Assembly: GCA_024235615.1 (NCBI GenBank)
Contig: JACKMB010000003.1
Span: forward strand, 310,001-374,000
Origin: Thauera sp.
Lineage (GTDB): Bacteria; Pseudomonadota; Gammaproteobacteria; Burkholderiales; Rhodocyclaceae
Reading direction: 5' to 3'
DNA length: 64,000 bases
The translations under genes and the position numbers were made by a program. This document shows positions 28,352 through 36,820 of the stretch, piece after piece; position 1 is the stretch's first letter; each line of letters starts with the position of its first letter. The notes under the pieces were generated by a model that did no database searches, was not told where the DNA came from, and saw only the letters and a list, made by a program, of their open reading frames with translations.

Positions 28352-29671
28352 GTGTTGACCGTGATCCCCCGCTGTTTCGCCGCGATCGCGGCGACCGCCC
28401 TGTGCGCGACGAGTGCGGCTGTGTCCGCCGAGGGAGCGCCAGCGCCGGAGGCCGATGCGCGCTGGAGCGTGAGCGGCTTCGGCACGCTCGGCGCGGTGTG
28501 GCACGACGAGGGCGACACGCAGTTCCGCCGCAGTGTGGACCAGCGTCGTGGCGCGCGTGCGAACGAGCTCGACTTCAGCATCGACAGCACCCTCGGCCTC
28601 CAAGTGCATGGTGCGTTGACGCCGCAGTGGTCGGTGATGGCGCAGGCGGTCATGAACCAGGGCCGGCACGGCGAGTGGGGGCCGCACCTGGTGTGGGGCT
28701 TCGTAAAGTACGTGCCCAACGACTGGCTCGAGCTGCGCGCCGGTCGCCTGGTCACCGACATCTACCTCGATGGCGACTCGCGCCACGTCGGCTACGCCTA
28801 CACGGCCGTGCGGCCTTACGCCGACGTCTATGGCCGCCTGACCTACGACAACTTCGACGGTGTGGATGCCACCGTCCAGCATGCGTTCGGCGACGGCCTG
28901 CTGCGCTTCAAGGCCTTCGGAGGGCGCACGCGGGGCAGCGTTTTCCTGAATCAGCGGGAGCATCCGGTGCCGATTGGCCGCAGCTTCGGCGCAACCCTCG
29001 ACTGGATCGGAGCGGAGCTGAGCCTCAAGCTGTCGTGGGGCAACATGGTGTCTACTCGCAGCGACCTGTATGCACCGCTGCGCCCCTTGCTGCATGGCGT
29101 GGCCCAAGGGGCGCACGCGCTGGGCGACTACGGGCTGGCAGCGCAGGCATCGACGCTCGCGTCGGAGATCACCGATTCGAACCGGATCGGCTACCTGGGG
29201 GCGGCCCTTGCCTGGGAGCGGGGGCCGTTCTCGCTGCAACTCATGGGCACCGAGATGTCGATGACCGTGTTCCCCGGCTTCGAGGGCTGGGGCGCGGGGG
29301 CGACCGCGGCCTATCGCATGGGGCGCTGGAAGCCCTATGTCACGTGGTCGCGCAGCATCCTCGATCCGAAGGACCGGCAACTGGACCTGAACAGGCCGAT
29401 TCCCGGGGCACTGCCTGCGGCCCTCGCAGGCTACCCGGTGGCGGTCGACTACCTGCGCGGGGTCTATCCGTCGATCATGGGTTACACCCGCCACGACCAG
29501 GCCACCATCGGCGCCGGGGTGCGCTATGACGTCGCCGACAACGTGGCATTGAAGCTGCAGGTCGATCGCGTCGACGCGAAGCGCTCCTCCACGCTGCTCG
29601 ACGACAGGGGGTATGTCACCGGTCCGCGCGCGCTGACGGTGTTTTCCGCAACGCTGGATTTCGTCTTCTGA
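28352..29671 (+). CDS. Porin-like outer membrane beta-barrel protein
   Basis: This 439-residue precursor begins with a signal peptide (cleavage likely after VSA, around residue 26). The rest has alternating amphipathic strands with many aromatic residues at turn boundaries and ends in phenylalanine (TLDFVF), the mark of outer membrane barrels. No specific family motif was recognised. The GTG start has GGAGAGG ten bases upstream; a second GTG at 28361 is possible. It heads a three-gene row with a small periplasmic binding-like protein (10 bases on) and a membrane diguanylate cyclase, which suggests a sensory unit rather than bulk nutrient uptake. Confidence 0.78.
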   Translation: MLTVIPRCFAAIAATALCATSAAVSAEGAPAPEADARWSVSGFGTLGAVWHDEGDTQFRRSVDQRRGARANELDFSIDSTLGLQVHGALTPQWSVMAQAVMNQGRHGEWGPHLVWGFVKYVPNDWLELRAGRLVTDIYLDGDSRHVGYAYTAVRPYADVYGRLTYDNFDGVDATVQHAFGDGLLRFKAFGGRTRGSVFLNQREHPVPIGRSFGATLDWIGAELSLKLSWGNMVSTRSDLYAPLRPLLHGVAQGAHALGDYGLAAQASTLASEITDSNRIGYLGAALAWERGPFSLQLMGTEMSMTVFPGFEGWGAGATAAYRMGRWKPYVTWSRSILDPKDRQLDLNRPIPGALPAALAGYPVAVDYLRGVYPSIMGYTRHDQATIGAGVRYDVADNVALKLQVDRVDAKRSSTLLDDRGYVTGPRALTVFSATLDFVF

Positions 29672-29681
29672 ACGTCCGGCC

Positions 29682-30104
29682 ATGCGAATCCCTGCTCTAG
29701 CCTCTCTTGTCTTCGCCCTGCTGCTGTCGGCTCACGAGGTCGTTGCCGAGGAGTTCGTCCTCATCGTCAATCGCGACAGCGGCATTTCCAACCTCAGCCG
29801 CGAGCAGGCCAGCCATCTTTTCCTGGGGCGGGTGAAGATGTTGCCCACGGGAGCGCGCGCCAACGTCGTGGAGGTCGAGCCGCTGCGCGCTGGCTTCTAT
29901 CGCCGCCTGCTCGGTCGTGAGATCGCCGAGATCAATGCCTACTGGGCACGCCTGCAGTTCTCCGGGCGGACCCAGCCCCCGCTGCGGGTTCCCGACAGCG
30001 CTGCGGCGGTCGCCCGGGTCGCGGAGGACCCACAGGCGATCGCATTCGTCGACGCCGTCCCCGAGGACGCCCGTGCGCGGGTGGTGTTGCGCCTTGGTCC
30101 CTGA
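29682..30104 (+). CDS. Small PstS-like periplasmic binding protein
   Basis: This 140-residue precursor has a signal peptide (likely cleaved after VVA, residue 22). The mature part resembles the first lobe of PstS-type phosphate-binding proteins, with ISNLSREQASHLFLGR near its start and an AIAFVDA segment near its end. It is far shorter than a true binding protein of about 320 residues, and no ABC permease genes are present. Such short proteins are often encoded next to membrane diguanylate cyclases. It may be the ligand sensor for the cyclase that follows. The ligand is unknown. Confidence 0.75.
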   Translation: MRIPALASLVFALLLSAHEVVAEEFVLIVNRDSGISNLSREQASHLFLGRVKMLPTGARANVVEVEPLRAGFYRRLLGREIAEINAYWARLQFSGRTQPPLRVPDSAAAVARVAEDPQAIAFVDAVPEDARARVVLRLGP

Positions 30105-31722
30105 GCCCGCTTCCGGCGGCGACGCGCCGCCGCGAACCTTTCGGAGCGTGCGCCGCACGCGCGGCATCGCCTTCCGCACGACGGCGAGCATCCTCGTGTT
30201 CGGCGGGCTGGTGGGCGGTATCGCCGGGGTGGGTAGTGCCAGGCTCATCGAGGACAAGGAGCACCGTCGGCTGAACGATGCCTTGGTCGAGTCGATGGCC
30301 GCAGTGCAGCGTACTGCCAGCGTGGCCGCGTATGCGCGTGACGAGCAGCTCGCCGCCGAGGTGGTCGCTGGCCTGTTGCAGAGCAGCAGCGTTGCCCATG
30401 CCGAGATCCTCGAGGGCGAGACGGTGCTTGCGGCGGTCGGGGTCGGCGCCGCGCAGGAATCGCCGAACGGCGCGGCCCTGCGCCGGCAACTGCGCTCGCC
30501 GTTCGACGCCACCGAGACGATCGGCGAACTGCGCGTGGTCCCGGCTTCGGCCTTCATCGCCGCGAAGGCCGCCGACTACTCGCGCCTGGTGGCGTCGCTG
30601 CTCGCCGTGCTGGTGCTGTCGATCACGCTCGGCGTGGCCTGGCTGGTCGGGCGTGGCGTCACGCGCGGGATCGGCCGCCTCGCCGGCGAACTTCACGGCC
30701 TCGACGTGGTGTCGGGCAGCAAGGTCACGGTCCCCGCGGGGCATGCCGAGGATGAGCTCGGCCGCCTGGCCGGTGACATCAACGCCCTGCTCGATCGCGT
30801 GGAAGCAGCGCTCGCGCGCGAGCGCGAGGCGCGCGGCCTGCATGCCGCGGCCGAGCGCAAGTGGCGCTTGATCTTCGATAACGCCGGCTCCGGGCTGTTC
30901 ACGCTCGACTCCGGGGGCGGCCTGGTCGAGTGGAACCCGGCGCTCGTGCGCGCGCTCGGCCTGAAGGACGAGGAGCGTGGGATCTCCGGCGCCAGCCTGG
31001 CCGCGCTCCTCGGCGACGAGGGCGGCAGGCTGGAGCGCATGGTCGCCGCGATCGTCGAGGGCGACGAGGTCGCGAGCGCGGACTTCGAACGCCGCGACCT
31101 CGAGGGCGGCTCGCGCTGGCTGCACGTGGTGCTCAACGCGATCGAGGGAAGGCGAGACCTGCTGCAGGGCATCGTCAACGACATCACCGAGCGCAAGCGC
31201 GCCGAGGACAAGGCGCGCGCGCAGGCCGAGCGCGATGCGCTCACCGGCCTGCTCAACCGCCGCGGGCTCGAGCGCGCCTATTCCTCGCGGAGGCACGAGT
31301 ACGCGGGCACCGCCGGACTCGGCGTGTTGCTGGTGGACCTCGACGGCTTCAAGTGGGTCAACGACAACCACGGCCACGAGGCCGGCGACGAACTCCTCCA
31401 GCTCGTCGCGCGCCGGATCGAGGGGGTGGTGCGGCGCAGCGACAAGGTGGCGCGCATCGGCGGCGACGAGTTCGTGCTGCTGCTCGACGATCTCAAGTCG
31501 ATGTCGATGGCGCGCAACATCGCCGCCAAGCTGGTCGACGCGATCGGGCAGCCCTTCGCCGTGCTCGACGGCCGCAAGGTGCGGATCGGTGCGAGCGTCG
31601 GCGTCGTGTTCACCCAGTATCCGTCCGGAGAGCTGGCCGAATTGTTGCGCCGTGCCGATGCCGCCATGTACGAGGCCAAGAAGGCCGGCAAGTCGCAGTA
31701 CCGCTTCGCCTTCCCGGTCTGA
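30094..31722 (+). CDS. Membrane diguanylate cyclase with HAMP, PAS and GGDEF domains
   Basis: This protein makes cyclic di-GMP. Order: a membrane helix near residues 30-50, a periplasmic sensor region of about 110 residues, a second helix (about 168-188), HAMP, PAS (about 255-370) and GGDEF. The active-site motif GGDEF is intact at residues 456-460. The inhibitory site RxxD is present as RRSD (447-450), five residues upstream, so product inhibition is likely. The start is uncertain: TTG at 30094 overlaps the preceding gene by 11 bases, and GTG at 30148 is a shorter option. The overlap with the small binding protein suggests joint action in periplasmic sensing. Confidence 0.88.
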   Translation: MVPEPASGGDAPPRTFRSVRRTRGIAFRTTASILVFGGLVGGIAGVGSARLIEDKEHRRLNDALVESMAAVQRTASVAAYARDEQLAAEVVAGLLQSSSVAHAEILEGETVLAAVGVGAAQESPNGAALRRQLRSPFDATETIGELRVVPASAFIAAKAADYSRLVASLLAVLVLSITLGVAWLVGRGVTRGIGRLAGELHGLDVVSGSKVTVPAGHAEDELGRLAGDINALLDRVEAALAREREARGLHAAAERKWRLIFDNAGSGLFTLDSGGGLVEWNPALVRALGLKDEERGISGASLAALLGDEGGRLERMVAAIVEGDEVASADFERRDLEGGSRWLHVVLNAIEGRRDLLQGIVNDITERKRAEDKARAQAERDALTGLLNRRGLERAYSSRRHEYAGTAGLGVLLVDLDGFKWVNDNHGHEAGDELLQLVARRIEGVVRRSDKVARIGGDEFVLLLDDLKSMSMARNIAAKLVDAIGQPFAVLDGRKVRIGASVGVVFTQYPSGELAELLRRADAAMYEAKKAGKSQYRFAFPV

Positions 31723-31840
31723 GGATGGGGCGTGGGCGCGTACGGCGCCTGCAACAATTCAGTACATTCCACAAACAGTTGCGCAAAGGTGGCTTGCCAC
31801 ACTCCAGCCTGAACTGGATCGGACGCGTTCGCGCGTCCCG

Positions 31841-31874
31841 CCCGGGCCTTAAACAAATACACCCATGGCCCGGG
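31841..31874 (+). promoter_or_regulatory. Leader inverted repeat upstream of the acyl-CoA synthetase operon
   Basis: Perfect 8-bp arms CCCGGGCC and GGCCCGGG are separated by 18 A/T-rich bases (31841-31874). A second small palindrome GTGGC-TT-GCCAC lies at 31789-31800. Both fall in the 192-base gap before the operon, so one could be an operator for a catabolic regulator. No clear sigma-70 promoter was found. Confidence 0.4.
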
Positions 31875-31914
31875 TGCGGAGACAGACAGGACAAGACCAA
31901 AGGAGGAGTGTGGC

Positions 31915-33900
31915 ATGGACACACGCACGAGCGCGTCCGCGGCCGGGCAGGGCGGGGCGGGGCCGGATACCTTTCCGCGCAGGCTGATGCACCACGCGAA
32001 GGCGCGTCCCCAGCAGCCGGCGATGCGCGAGAAGGCCTACGGCATCTGGCAGACCTACACCTGGGCGCAGGTGGCCGAGAACGTGCGCGCGATCGCCTGC
32101 GGGCTGGCGCAGCTCGGCTTCAAGCGCGGTGACCGTCTCGCGGTGGTGGGCGACAACCGCCCGCGCCTGTACTGGTCGGTCGCGGCCTGCCAGTGCCTGG
32201 GCGGCATCCCGGTGATGATGTACCAGGACGCGGTGGCCCAGGAGATGGCCTACGTGCTGCAGGACGCCGAGATCAGGTTCGCCGTGGTCGAGGACCAGGA
32301 GCAGGTGGACAAGATGGTCGAGATCCAGCCCGACGCCCCGCTGCTCGAGCACGTGATCTACGACGATCCGCGCGGCATGCGCCACTACACCCAGACCCTG
32401 CTGATGGGCCTGGACGAGTTGCAGCAGATGGGGCGCATCCACGACCGCAACCAGCCCGACTTCCTCGATGGCGAGATCGACAAGGGCGCCTCCGACGACA
32501 TCTCGATCATGCTGTACACCTCGGGCACCACCGGCAAGCCCAAGGGCGTGTGCCAGACCCATGGCGCATTCATCGCCGCGGCGCGCGGCGCGATCCAGTT
32601 CGACAGGCTCACCGACAAGGAGGACATCCTGTCCTACCTGCCGATGGCCTGGGTGGGCGACCACCTGTTCTCGTTCGCGCAGGCGACGGTGGCGGGCTTC
32701 ACGATCAACTGCCCGGAGTCGGGCGAGACCGTGATGAACGACCTGCGCGAGATCGGCCCCACCTATTACTTCGCCCCGCCGCGCGTGTTCGAGAACCTGC
32801 TCACCCAGGTGATGATCCGCATGGAGGACGCCGGCAGCCTCAAGCGCAGGATCTTCCACCACTTCATGGACGTGGCCCGCCGCTGCGGCGCCGACATCCT
32901 CGATGGCAAGCCGGTTGCGGGCGGCGACCGCTTCCAGTACTGGCTGGGCAACCTGCTGGTGTACGGGCCGTTGAAGAACGTGCTCGGCATGAGCCGCATC
33001 CGCGTCGCCTACACGGCCGGCGCGGCGATCGGCCCCGACCTGTTCCGCTTCTACCGCTCGATCGGCATCAACCTCAAGCAGCTCTACGGCCAGACCGAGA
33101 CCTGCGCCTACGTCTGCCTGCAGCCCGATGGCGAGATCAAGCTCGACTCGGTGGGCAAGCCGGCCCCCTTCGTCGAGGTCAAGCTCGCCGACAACGGCGA
33201 GATCCTGGTCAAGGGGCCGATGCTGCTCAAGGCCTACTACAAGCGCCCCGACGCCACCGCCGAGTCGATCAACGCCGACGGCTACTTCATGACCGGCGAC
33301 GCGGGGTTCTTCGACGCCGACGGCCACCTCAAGATCATCGACCGCGCCAAGGACGTCGGCAAGATGGCCGACGGCACGATGTTCGCGCCCAACTACATCG
33401 AGAACAAGCTCAAGTTCTTCCAGCACGTCAAGGAAGCGGTGACCTTCGGCGCCGGCAAGGCGTTCGCGACCGCCTTCATCAACATCGACCTCGAGGCGGT
33501 GGGCAACTGGGCCGAGAAGAAGGGCATGGCCTACTCGGGCTACACCGACCTCGCCCAGCAGGCGGCGGTGTATGAGCTGATCCGCGACTGCGTCGAGAAG
33601 GTCAACGCCGACCTCGCCGCCGACCCCAACATGAGCGGCTCGCAGATCAAGCGCTTCCTGATCCTGCACAAGGAGCTCGACGCCGACGACGGCGAGCTCA
33701 CGCGCACGCGCAAGGTGCGGCGCAATTTCATCGCCGAGAAGTACGGCGTGCTGATCGAGGCGATGTTCGAGGGGCGCAAGTCCCAGTTCATCGAGACCCA
33801 GGTCAAGTACGAGGACGGGCGCACCGGCAAGGTCTCGGCCGACCTGCGCATCGAGGAAGTGAAGACCTTCGCGCCGCAGGCCGGCAAGCAGGCGGCCTGA
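31915..33900 (+). CDS. Long-chain-type acyl-CoA synthetase (AMP-binding)
   Basis: This 661-residue adenylate-forming enzyme activates a carboxylic acid to its CoA thioester via an acyl-AMP. The nucleotide loop YTSGTTGKPKG is at residues 201-211. The YGQTE adenine motif, the GDAGFFD motif and the hinge region IDRAKDVGKMADG follow in order. It belongs to the FadD15/long-chain group rather than the benzoate-CoA ligase group. A strong Shine-Dalgarno AAAGGAGGA precedes the ATG. It heads an operon with LivG, LivH, LivM, LivK-type and LivF proteins and a PaaK-like protein. Its substrate is probably the imported acid, aromatic or branched, but this is inference. Confidence 0.92.
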   Translation: MDTRTSASAAGQGGAGPDTFPRRLMHHAKARPQQPAMREKAYGIWQTYTWAQVAENVRAIACGLAQLGFKRGDRLAVVGDNRPRLYWSVAACQCLGGIPVMMYQDAVAQEMAYVLQDAEIRFAVVEDQEQVDKMVEIQPDAPLLEHVIYDDPRGMRHYTQTLLMGLDELQQMGRIHDRNQPDFLDGEIDKGASDDISIMLYTSGTTGKPKGVCQTHGAFIAAARGAIQFDRLTDKEDILSYLPMAWVGDHLFSFAQATVAGFTINCPESGETVMNDLREIGPTYYFAPPRVFENLLTQVMIRMEDAGSLKRRIFHHFMDVARRCGADILDGKPVAGGDRFQYWLGNLLVYGPLKNVLGMSRIRVAYTAGAAIGPDLFRFYRSIGINLKQLYGQTETCAYVCLQPDGEIKLDSVGKPAPFVEVKLADNGEILVKGPMLLKAYYKRPDATAESINADGYFMTGDAGFFDADGHLKIIDRAKDVGKMADGTMFAPNYIENKLKFFQHVKEAVTFGAGKAFATAFINIDLEAVGNWAEKKGMAYSGYTDLAQQAAVYELIRDCVEKVNADLAADPNMSGSQIKRFLILHKELDADDGELTRTRKVRRNFIAEKYGVLIEAMFEGRKSQFIETQVKYEDGRTGKVSADLRIEEVKTFAPQAGKQAA

Positions 33901-33911
33901 GGGGACGGGGA

Positions 33912-34736
33912 ATGGACATGACCGACATGAACACTGCAGCGGCCGCGCCGCACTCGGGCCGTCGCCAGGGCGAGGTCATCCTCGACCTGCAGAACATCTC
34001 CTTGCGCTTCGGCGGCGTGAAGGCGCTGACCGACATCAGCTTCAACATCCGCGAGCACGAGATCCGCGCCATCATCGGCCCCAACGGCGCCGGCAAGAGC
34101 TCGATGCTCAACGTGATCAACGGCGTGTATCACCCGCAGGAAGGCAAGATCATGTTCCGCGGGCAGCAGCGACAGAAGATGGAGCCGCACATGGCGGCCC
34201 AGCAGGGCATTGCCCGCACCTTCCAGAACATCGCGCTGTTCAAGGGCATGAGCGTGCTCGACAACATCATGACCGGGCGCAACCTGAAGATGAAGTCGAA
34301 CATCTTCCAGCAGGCGCTGTGGCTCGGCCCGGCGCTGCGCGAGGAGATCGCCCACCGCGAGAGGGTCGAGGAGATCATCGACTTCCTCGAGATCCAGCAC
34401 ATCCGCAAGACCCCGGTGGGCGCGCTGCCCTACGGCCTGCAGAAGCGCGTCGACCTCGGCCGCGCGCTGGCGATGGAGCCCCAGATCCTGCTGCTCGACG
34501 AGCCGATGGCGGGCATGAACGTGGAGGAGAAGCAGGACATGTGCCGCTTCATCCTCGACATCAGCGACCAGTTCGGCACCACGATCGTGCTGATCGAGCA
34601 CGACATGGGCGTGGTCATGGACATCTCCGACCGCGTCGTGGTGCTCGACTACGGCAAGAAGATCGGCGACGGCACACCGGACGAAGTGCGCAACAACCAG
34701 GACGTCATCAACGCCTACCTGGGCAGCGGTCACTGA
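33912..34736 (+). CDS. livG: Branched-chain amino acid-type ABC transporter ATP-binding protein (LivG-like)
   Basis: This ATPase subunit of a HAAT-type importer has 274 residues. Walker A GPNGAGKS is at 56-63 and Walker B is ILLLDEP. The signature is divergent (YGLQKRVDLGRAL in place of LSGGQ), as is usual for LivG. The C-terminal YLGSGH matches the LivG end. It starts 11 bases after the acyl-CoA synthetase stop. Coupling of a Liv-type importer to acyl-CoA ligases points to a carboxylate substrate such as an aromatic acid rather than amino acids. Confidence 0.93.
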   Translation: MDMTDMNTAAAAPHSGRRQGEVILDLQNISLRFGGVKALTDISFNIREHEIRAIIGPNGAGKSSMLNVINGVYHPQEGKIMFRGQQRQKMEPHMAAQQGIARTFQNIALFKGMSVLDNIMTGRNLKMKSNIFQQALWLGPALREEIAHRERVEEIIDFLEIQHIRKTPVGALPYGLQKRVDLGRALAMEPQILLLDEPMAGMNVEEKQDMCRFILDISDQFGTTIVLIEHDMGVVMDISDRVVVLDYGKKIGDGTPDEVRNNQDVINAYLGSGH

Positions 34737-34748
34737 GCGGAGCGGGAC

Positions 34749-35678
34749 ATGGGATTCTTTATCGAAACGATGTTGGGCGGGCTGATGACCGGCATGCTGT
34801 ATTCGCTGGTGGCCCTGGGCTTCGTGCTCATCTTCAAGGCGTCCGGGGTGTTCAACTTCGCCCAGGGCGCGATGGTGCTGGTCGCCGCGCTGGCGATGGC
34901 GCGCTTCTCGGAGTGGTCGAACGCGGCGCTGGGCGGCGACAGCCTCTTCCTCGCCAACGTGATCGGCATCATCGGCGCCGGCGCGGTGATGTTCCTGGTG
35001 GCCTGGGCGGTGGAGCGCTTCGTGCTGCGCAAGCTGGTCAACCAGGAGGGCGCCACCCTGCTGATGGTGACCCTGGGCATCGCCTACGTGCTCGAGGGCC
35101 TCGGCCAGACCTTCTTCGGCAGCGAGATCTACTCGATCAACGTGGGCATGCCGAAGGACCCGGTGATCATGTTCGAGGGCCTCATCGAAGGCGGCGTCAT
35201 GATCAACAAGGAAGACTTCATCGCCGCCGCGCTCGCCGCGGTGCTGGTCGGCGGCCTCACCGTCTTCTTCCAGAAGACCGCGATCGGCCGCGCCCTGCGC
35301 GCGGTGGCGGACGACCACCAGGCGGCGCAGTCGGTGGGCATCCCGCTCAACAAGACCTGGGTGATCGTGTGGTGCGTCGCCGGCCTGGTGGCGCTGGTGG
35401 CCGGCATCATCTGGGGCTCGAAGATGGGCGTGCAGTTCTCGCTCGTGACCGTGGCGCTGCGCGCGCTGCCGGTGGTCATCCTCGGCGGCCTCACCTCGGT
35501 GCCGGGCGCGATCGTCGGCGGCCTGATCATCGGCGTCGGCGAGAAGCTCTCCGAGGTCTACCTCGGGCCGATGGTGGGCGGCGGCATCGAGATCTGGTTT
35601 GCCTATGTGATGGCGCTGATCGTGCTGCTGTTCCGTCCGCAGGGCCTGTTCGGCGAAAAGATCATCAACCGCGTCTGA
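34749..35678 (+). CDS. livH: ABC transporter permease (LivH-like)
   Basis: This inner membrane permease of 309 residues has about eight hydrophobic helices. It shows the family stretches ALGFVLIFKASGVFNFAQG near the N-terminus and GRALRAVADDHQAAQSVGI, the cytoplasmic coupling loop that meets the ATPase. A GGAGCGGG sequence precedes the ATG. It pairs with LivM as the channel of the importer encoded by this operon. Confidence 0.94.
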   Translation: MGFFIETMLGGLMTGMLYSLVALGFVLIFKASGVFNFAQGAMVLVAALAMARFSEWSNAALGGDSLFLANVIGIIGAGAVMFLVAWAVERFVLRKLVNQEGATLLMVTLGIAYVLEGLGQTFFGSEIYSINVGMPKDPVIMFEGLIEGGVMINKEDFIAAALAAVLVGGLTVFFQKTAIGRALRAVADDHQAAQSVGIPLNKTWVIVWCVAGLVALVAGIIWGSKMGVQFSLVTVALRALPVVILGGLTSVPGAIVGGLIIGVGEKLSEVYLGPMVGGGIEIWFAYVMALIVLLFRPQGLFGEKIINRV

Positions 35679-35693
35679 CCGGGAGACAACACA

Positions 35694-36770
35694 GTGTTCT
35701 ATCGTGAAAACGGCCAGTTCAAGACGAGCTACGCGGCCGACCAGCAGATCTTCACCATCGCCCAGGACAAGTGGTTCGTCTGGGGCTTGATCGCCTTTGC
35801 CGCGCTCGCCGTGCCGATGCTGGCCGACGAGTACATGTTCCGCGCCATCCTGATCCCCTTCCTGGTGCTGTCGCTGGCGGCGCTGGGGGTGAACCTGCTG
35901 GTGGGCTACTGCGGCCAGATCACCCTGGGGGCGGGCGCCTTCATGGCGATCGGGGCGTATGCGGCGTACAACTTCATGGTCCGCATCGACGGCATGCCGC
36001 TGGTGCTGGCGATGCTGCTCGGCGGGGCGGCGGCGGCGGCCTTCGGCATCCTGTTCGGCATTCCCAGCCTGCGCGTGCGCGGCCTCTACCTCGCGGTGGC
36101 GACGCTGGCCGCCCAGTTCCTGTGCGACTGGGCCTTCCTGCGCATCGGCTGGTTCACCAACTACTCTTCGTCCGGCTCGGTGTCGGTGGCCAAGCTCGAG
36201 GTGCTGGGCTGGGTGGTCGACTCGCCGGTCGAGAAGTACCTGTTCTGCCTCGCCTTCGTGGTGGTGTTCGCGGTGATCGCCAAGAACCTGACCCGCGCCG
36301 CCATCGGCCGCCAGTGGATGGCGATCCGCGACATGGATGTGGCCGCCGAGGTGATCGGCATCCGCCCGATGTTCGCCAAGCTTTCGGCGTTCGCGGTCAG
36401 TTCCTTCTTCGTCGGCGTCGCCGGTGCGCTGTGGGGCTTCGTGTACCTGGGCTCCTGGGAGCCGGCGGCATTCTCGGTCGATCGCTCCTTCCAGCTGCTG
36501 TTCATGGTCATCATCGGTGGCATGGGCTCGGTCATGGGCAGCTTCTTCGGTGCCGCCTTCATCGTGATCCTGCCGATCTTCCTCAACCAGTTCCTGCCCT
36601 TCCTCGGCAGCCTGGTCGGGGTCAACGTGTCGACCGCCGGCGTGTCGCACGCCGAGTTCATCATCTTCGGTTCGCTGATCATCTTCTTCCTGATCGTCGA
36701 ACCCCATGGCCTCGCCCGTCTGTGGTCGATCGCCAAGCAGAAACTGCGTCTGTGGCCGTTCCCGCACTGA
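35694..36770 (+). CDS. livM: ABC transporter permease (LivM-like)
   Basis: This second permease subunit has 358 residues and about nine or ten helices. Conserved LivM stretches include LGVNLLVGYCGQITLGAGAF, FGIPSLRVRGLYLAVATLA and the coupling-loop type GRQWMAIRDMDVAAEVIG. The GTG start has GGGAG about eight bases upstream; no ATG lies near the conserved N-terminus. It forms the transmembrane channel with LivH. Confidence 0.93.
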   Translation: MFYRENGQFKTSYAADQQIFTIAQDKWFVWGLIAFAALAVPMLADEYMFRAILIPFLVLSLAALGVNLLVGYCGQITLGAGAFMAIGAYAAYNFMVRIDGMPLVLAMLLGGAAAAAFGILFGIPSLRVRGLYLAVATLAAQFLCDWAFLRIGWFTNYSSSGSVSVAKLEVLGWVVDSPVEKYLFCLAFVVVFAVIAKNLTRAAIGRQWMAIRDMDVAAEVIGIRPMFAKLSAFAVSSFFVGVAGALWGFVYLGSWEPAAFSVDRSFQLLFMVIIGGMGSVMGSFFGAAFIVILPIFLNQFLPFLGSLVGVNVSTAGVSHAEFIIFGSLIIFFLIVEPHGLARLWSIAKQKLRLWPFPH

Positions 36771-36820
36771 TGCAGCGCCGTTCCGCAGTGCCCATGATGA
36801 TTATTACAAGGAGGAGACTC

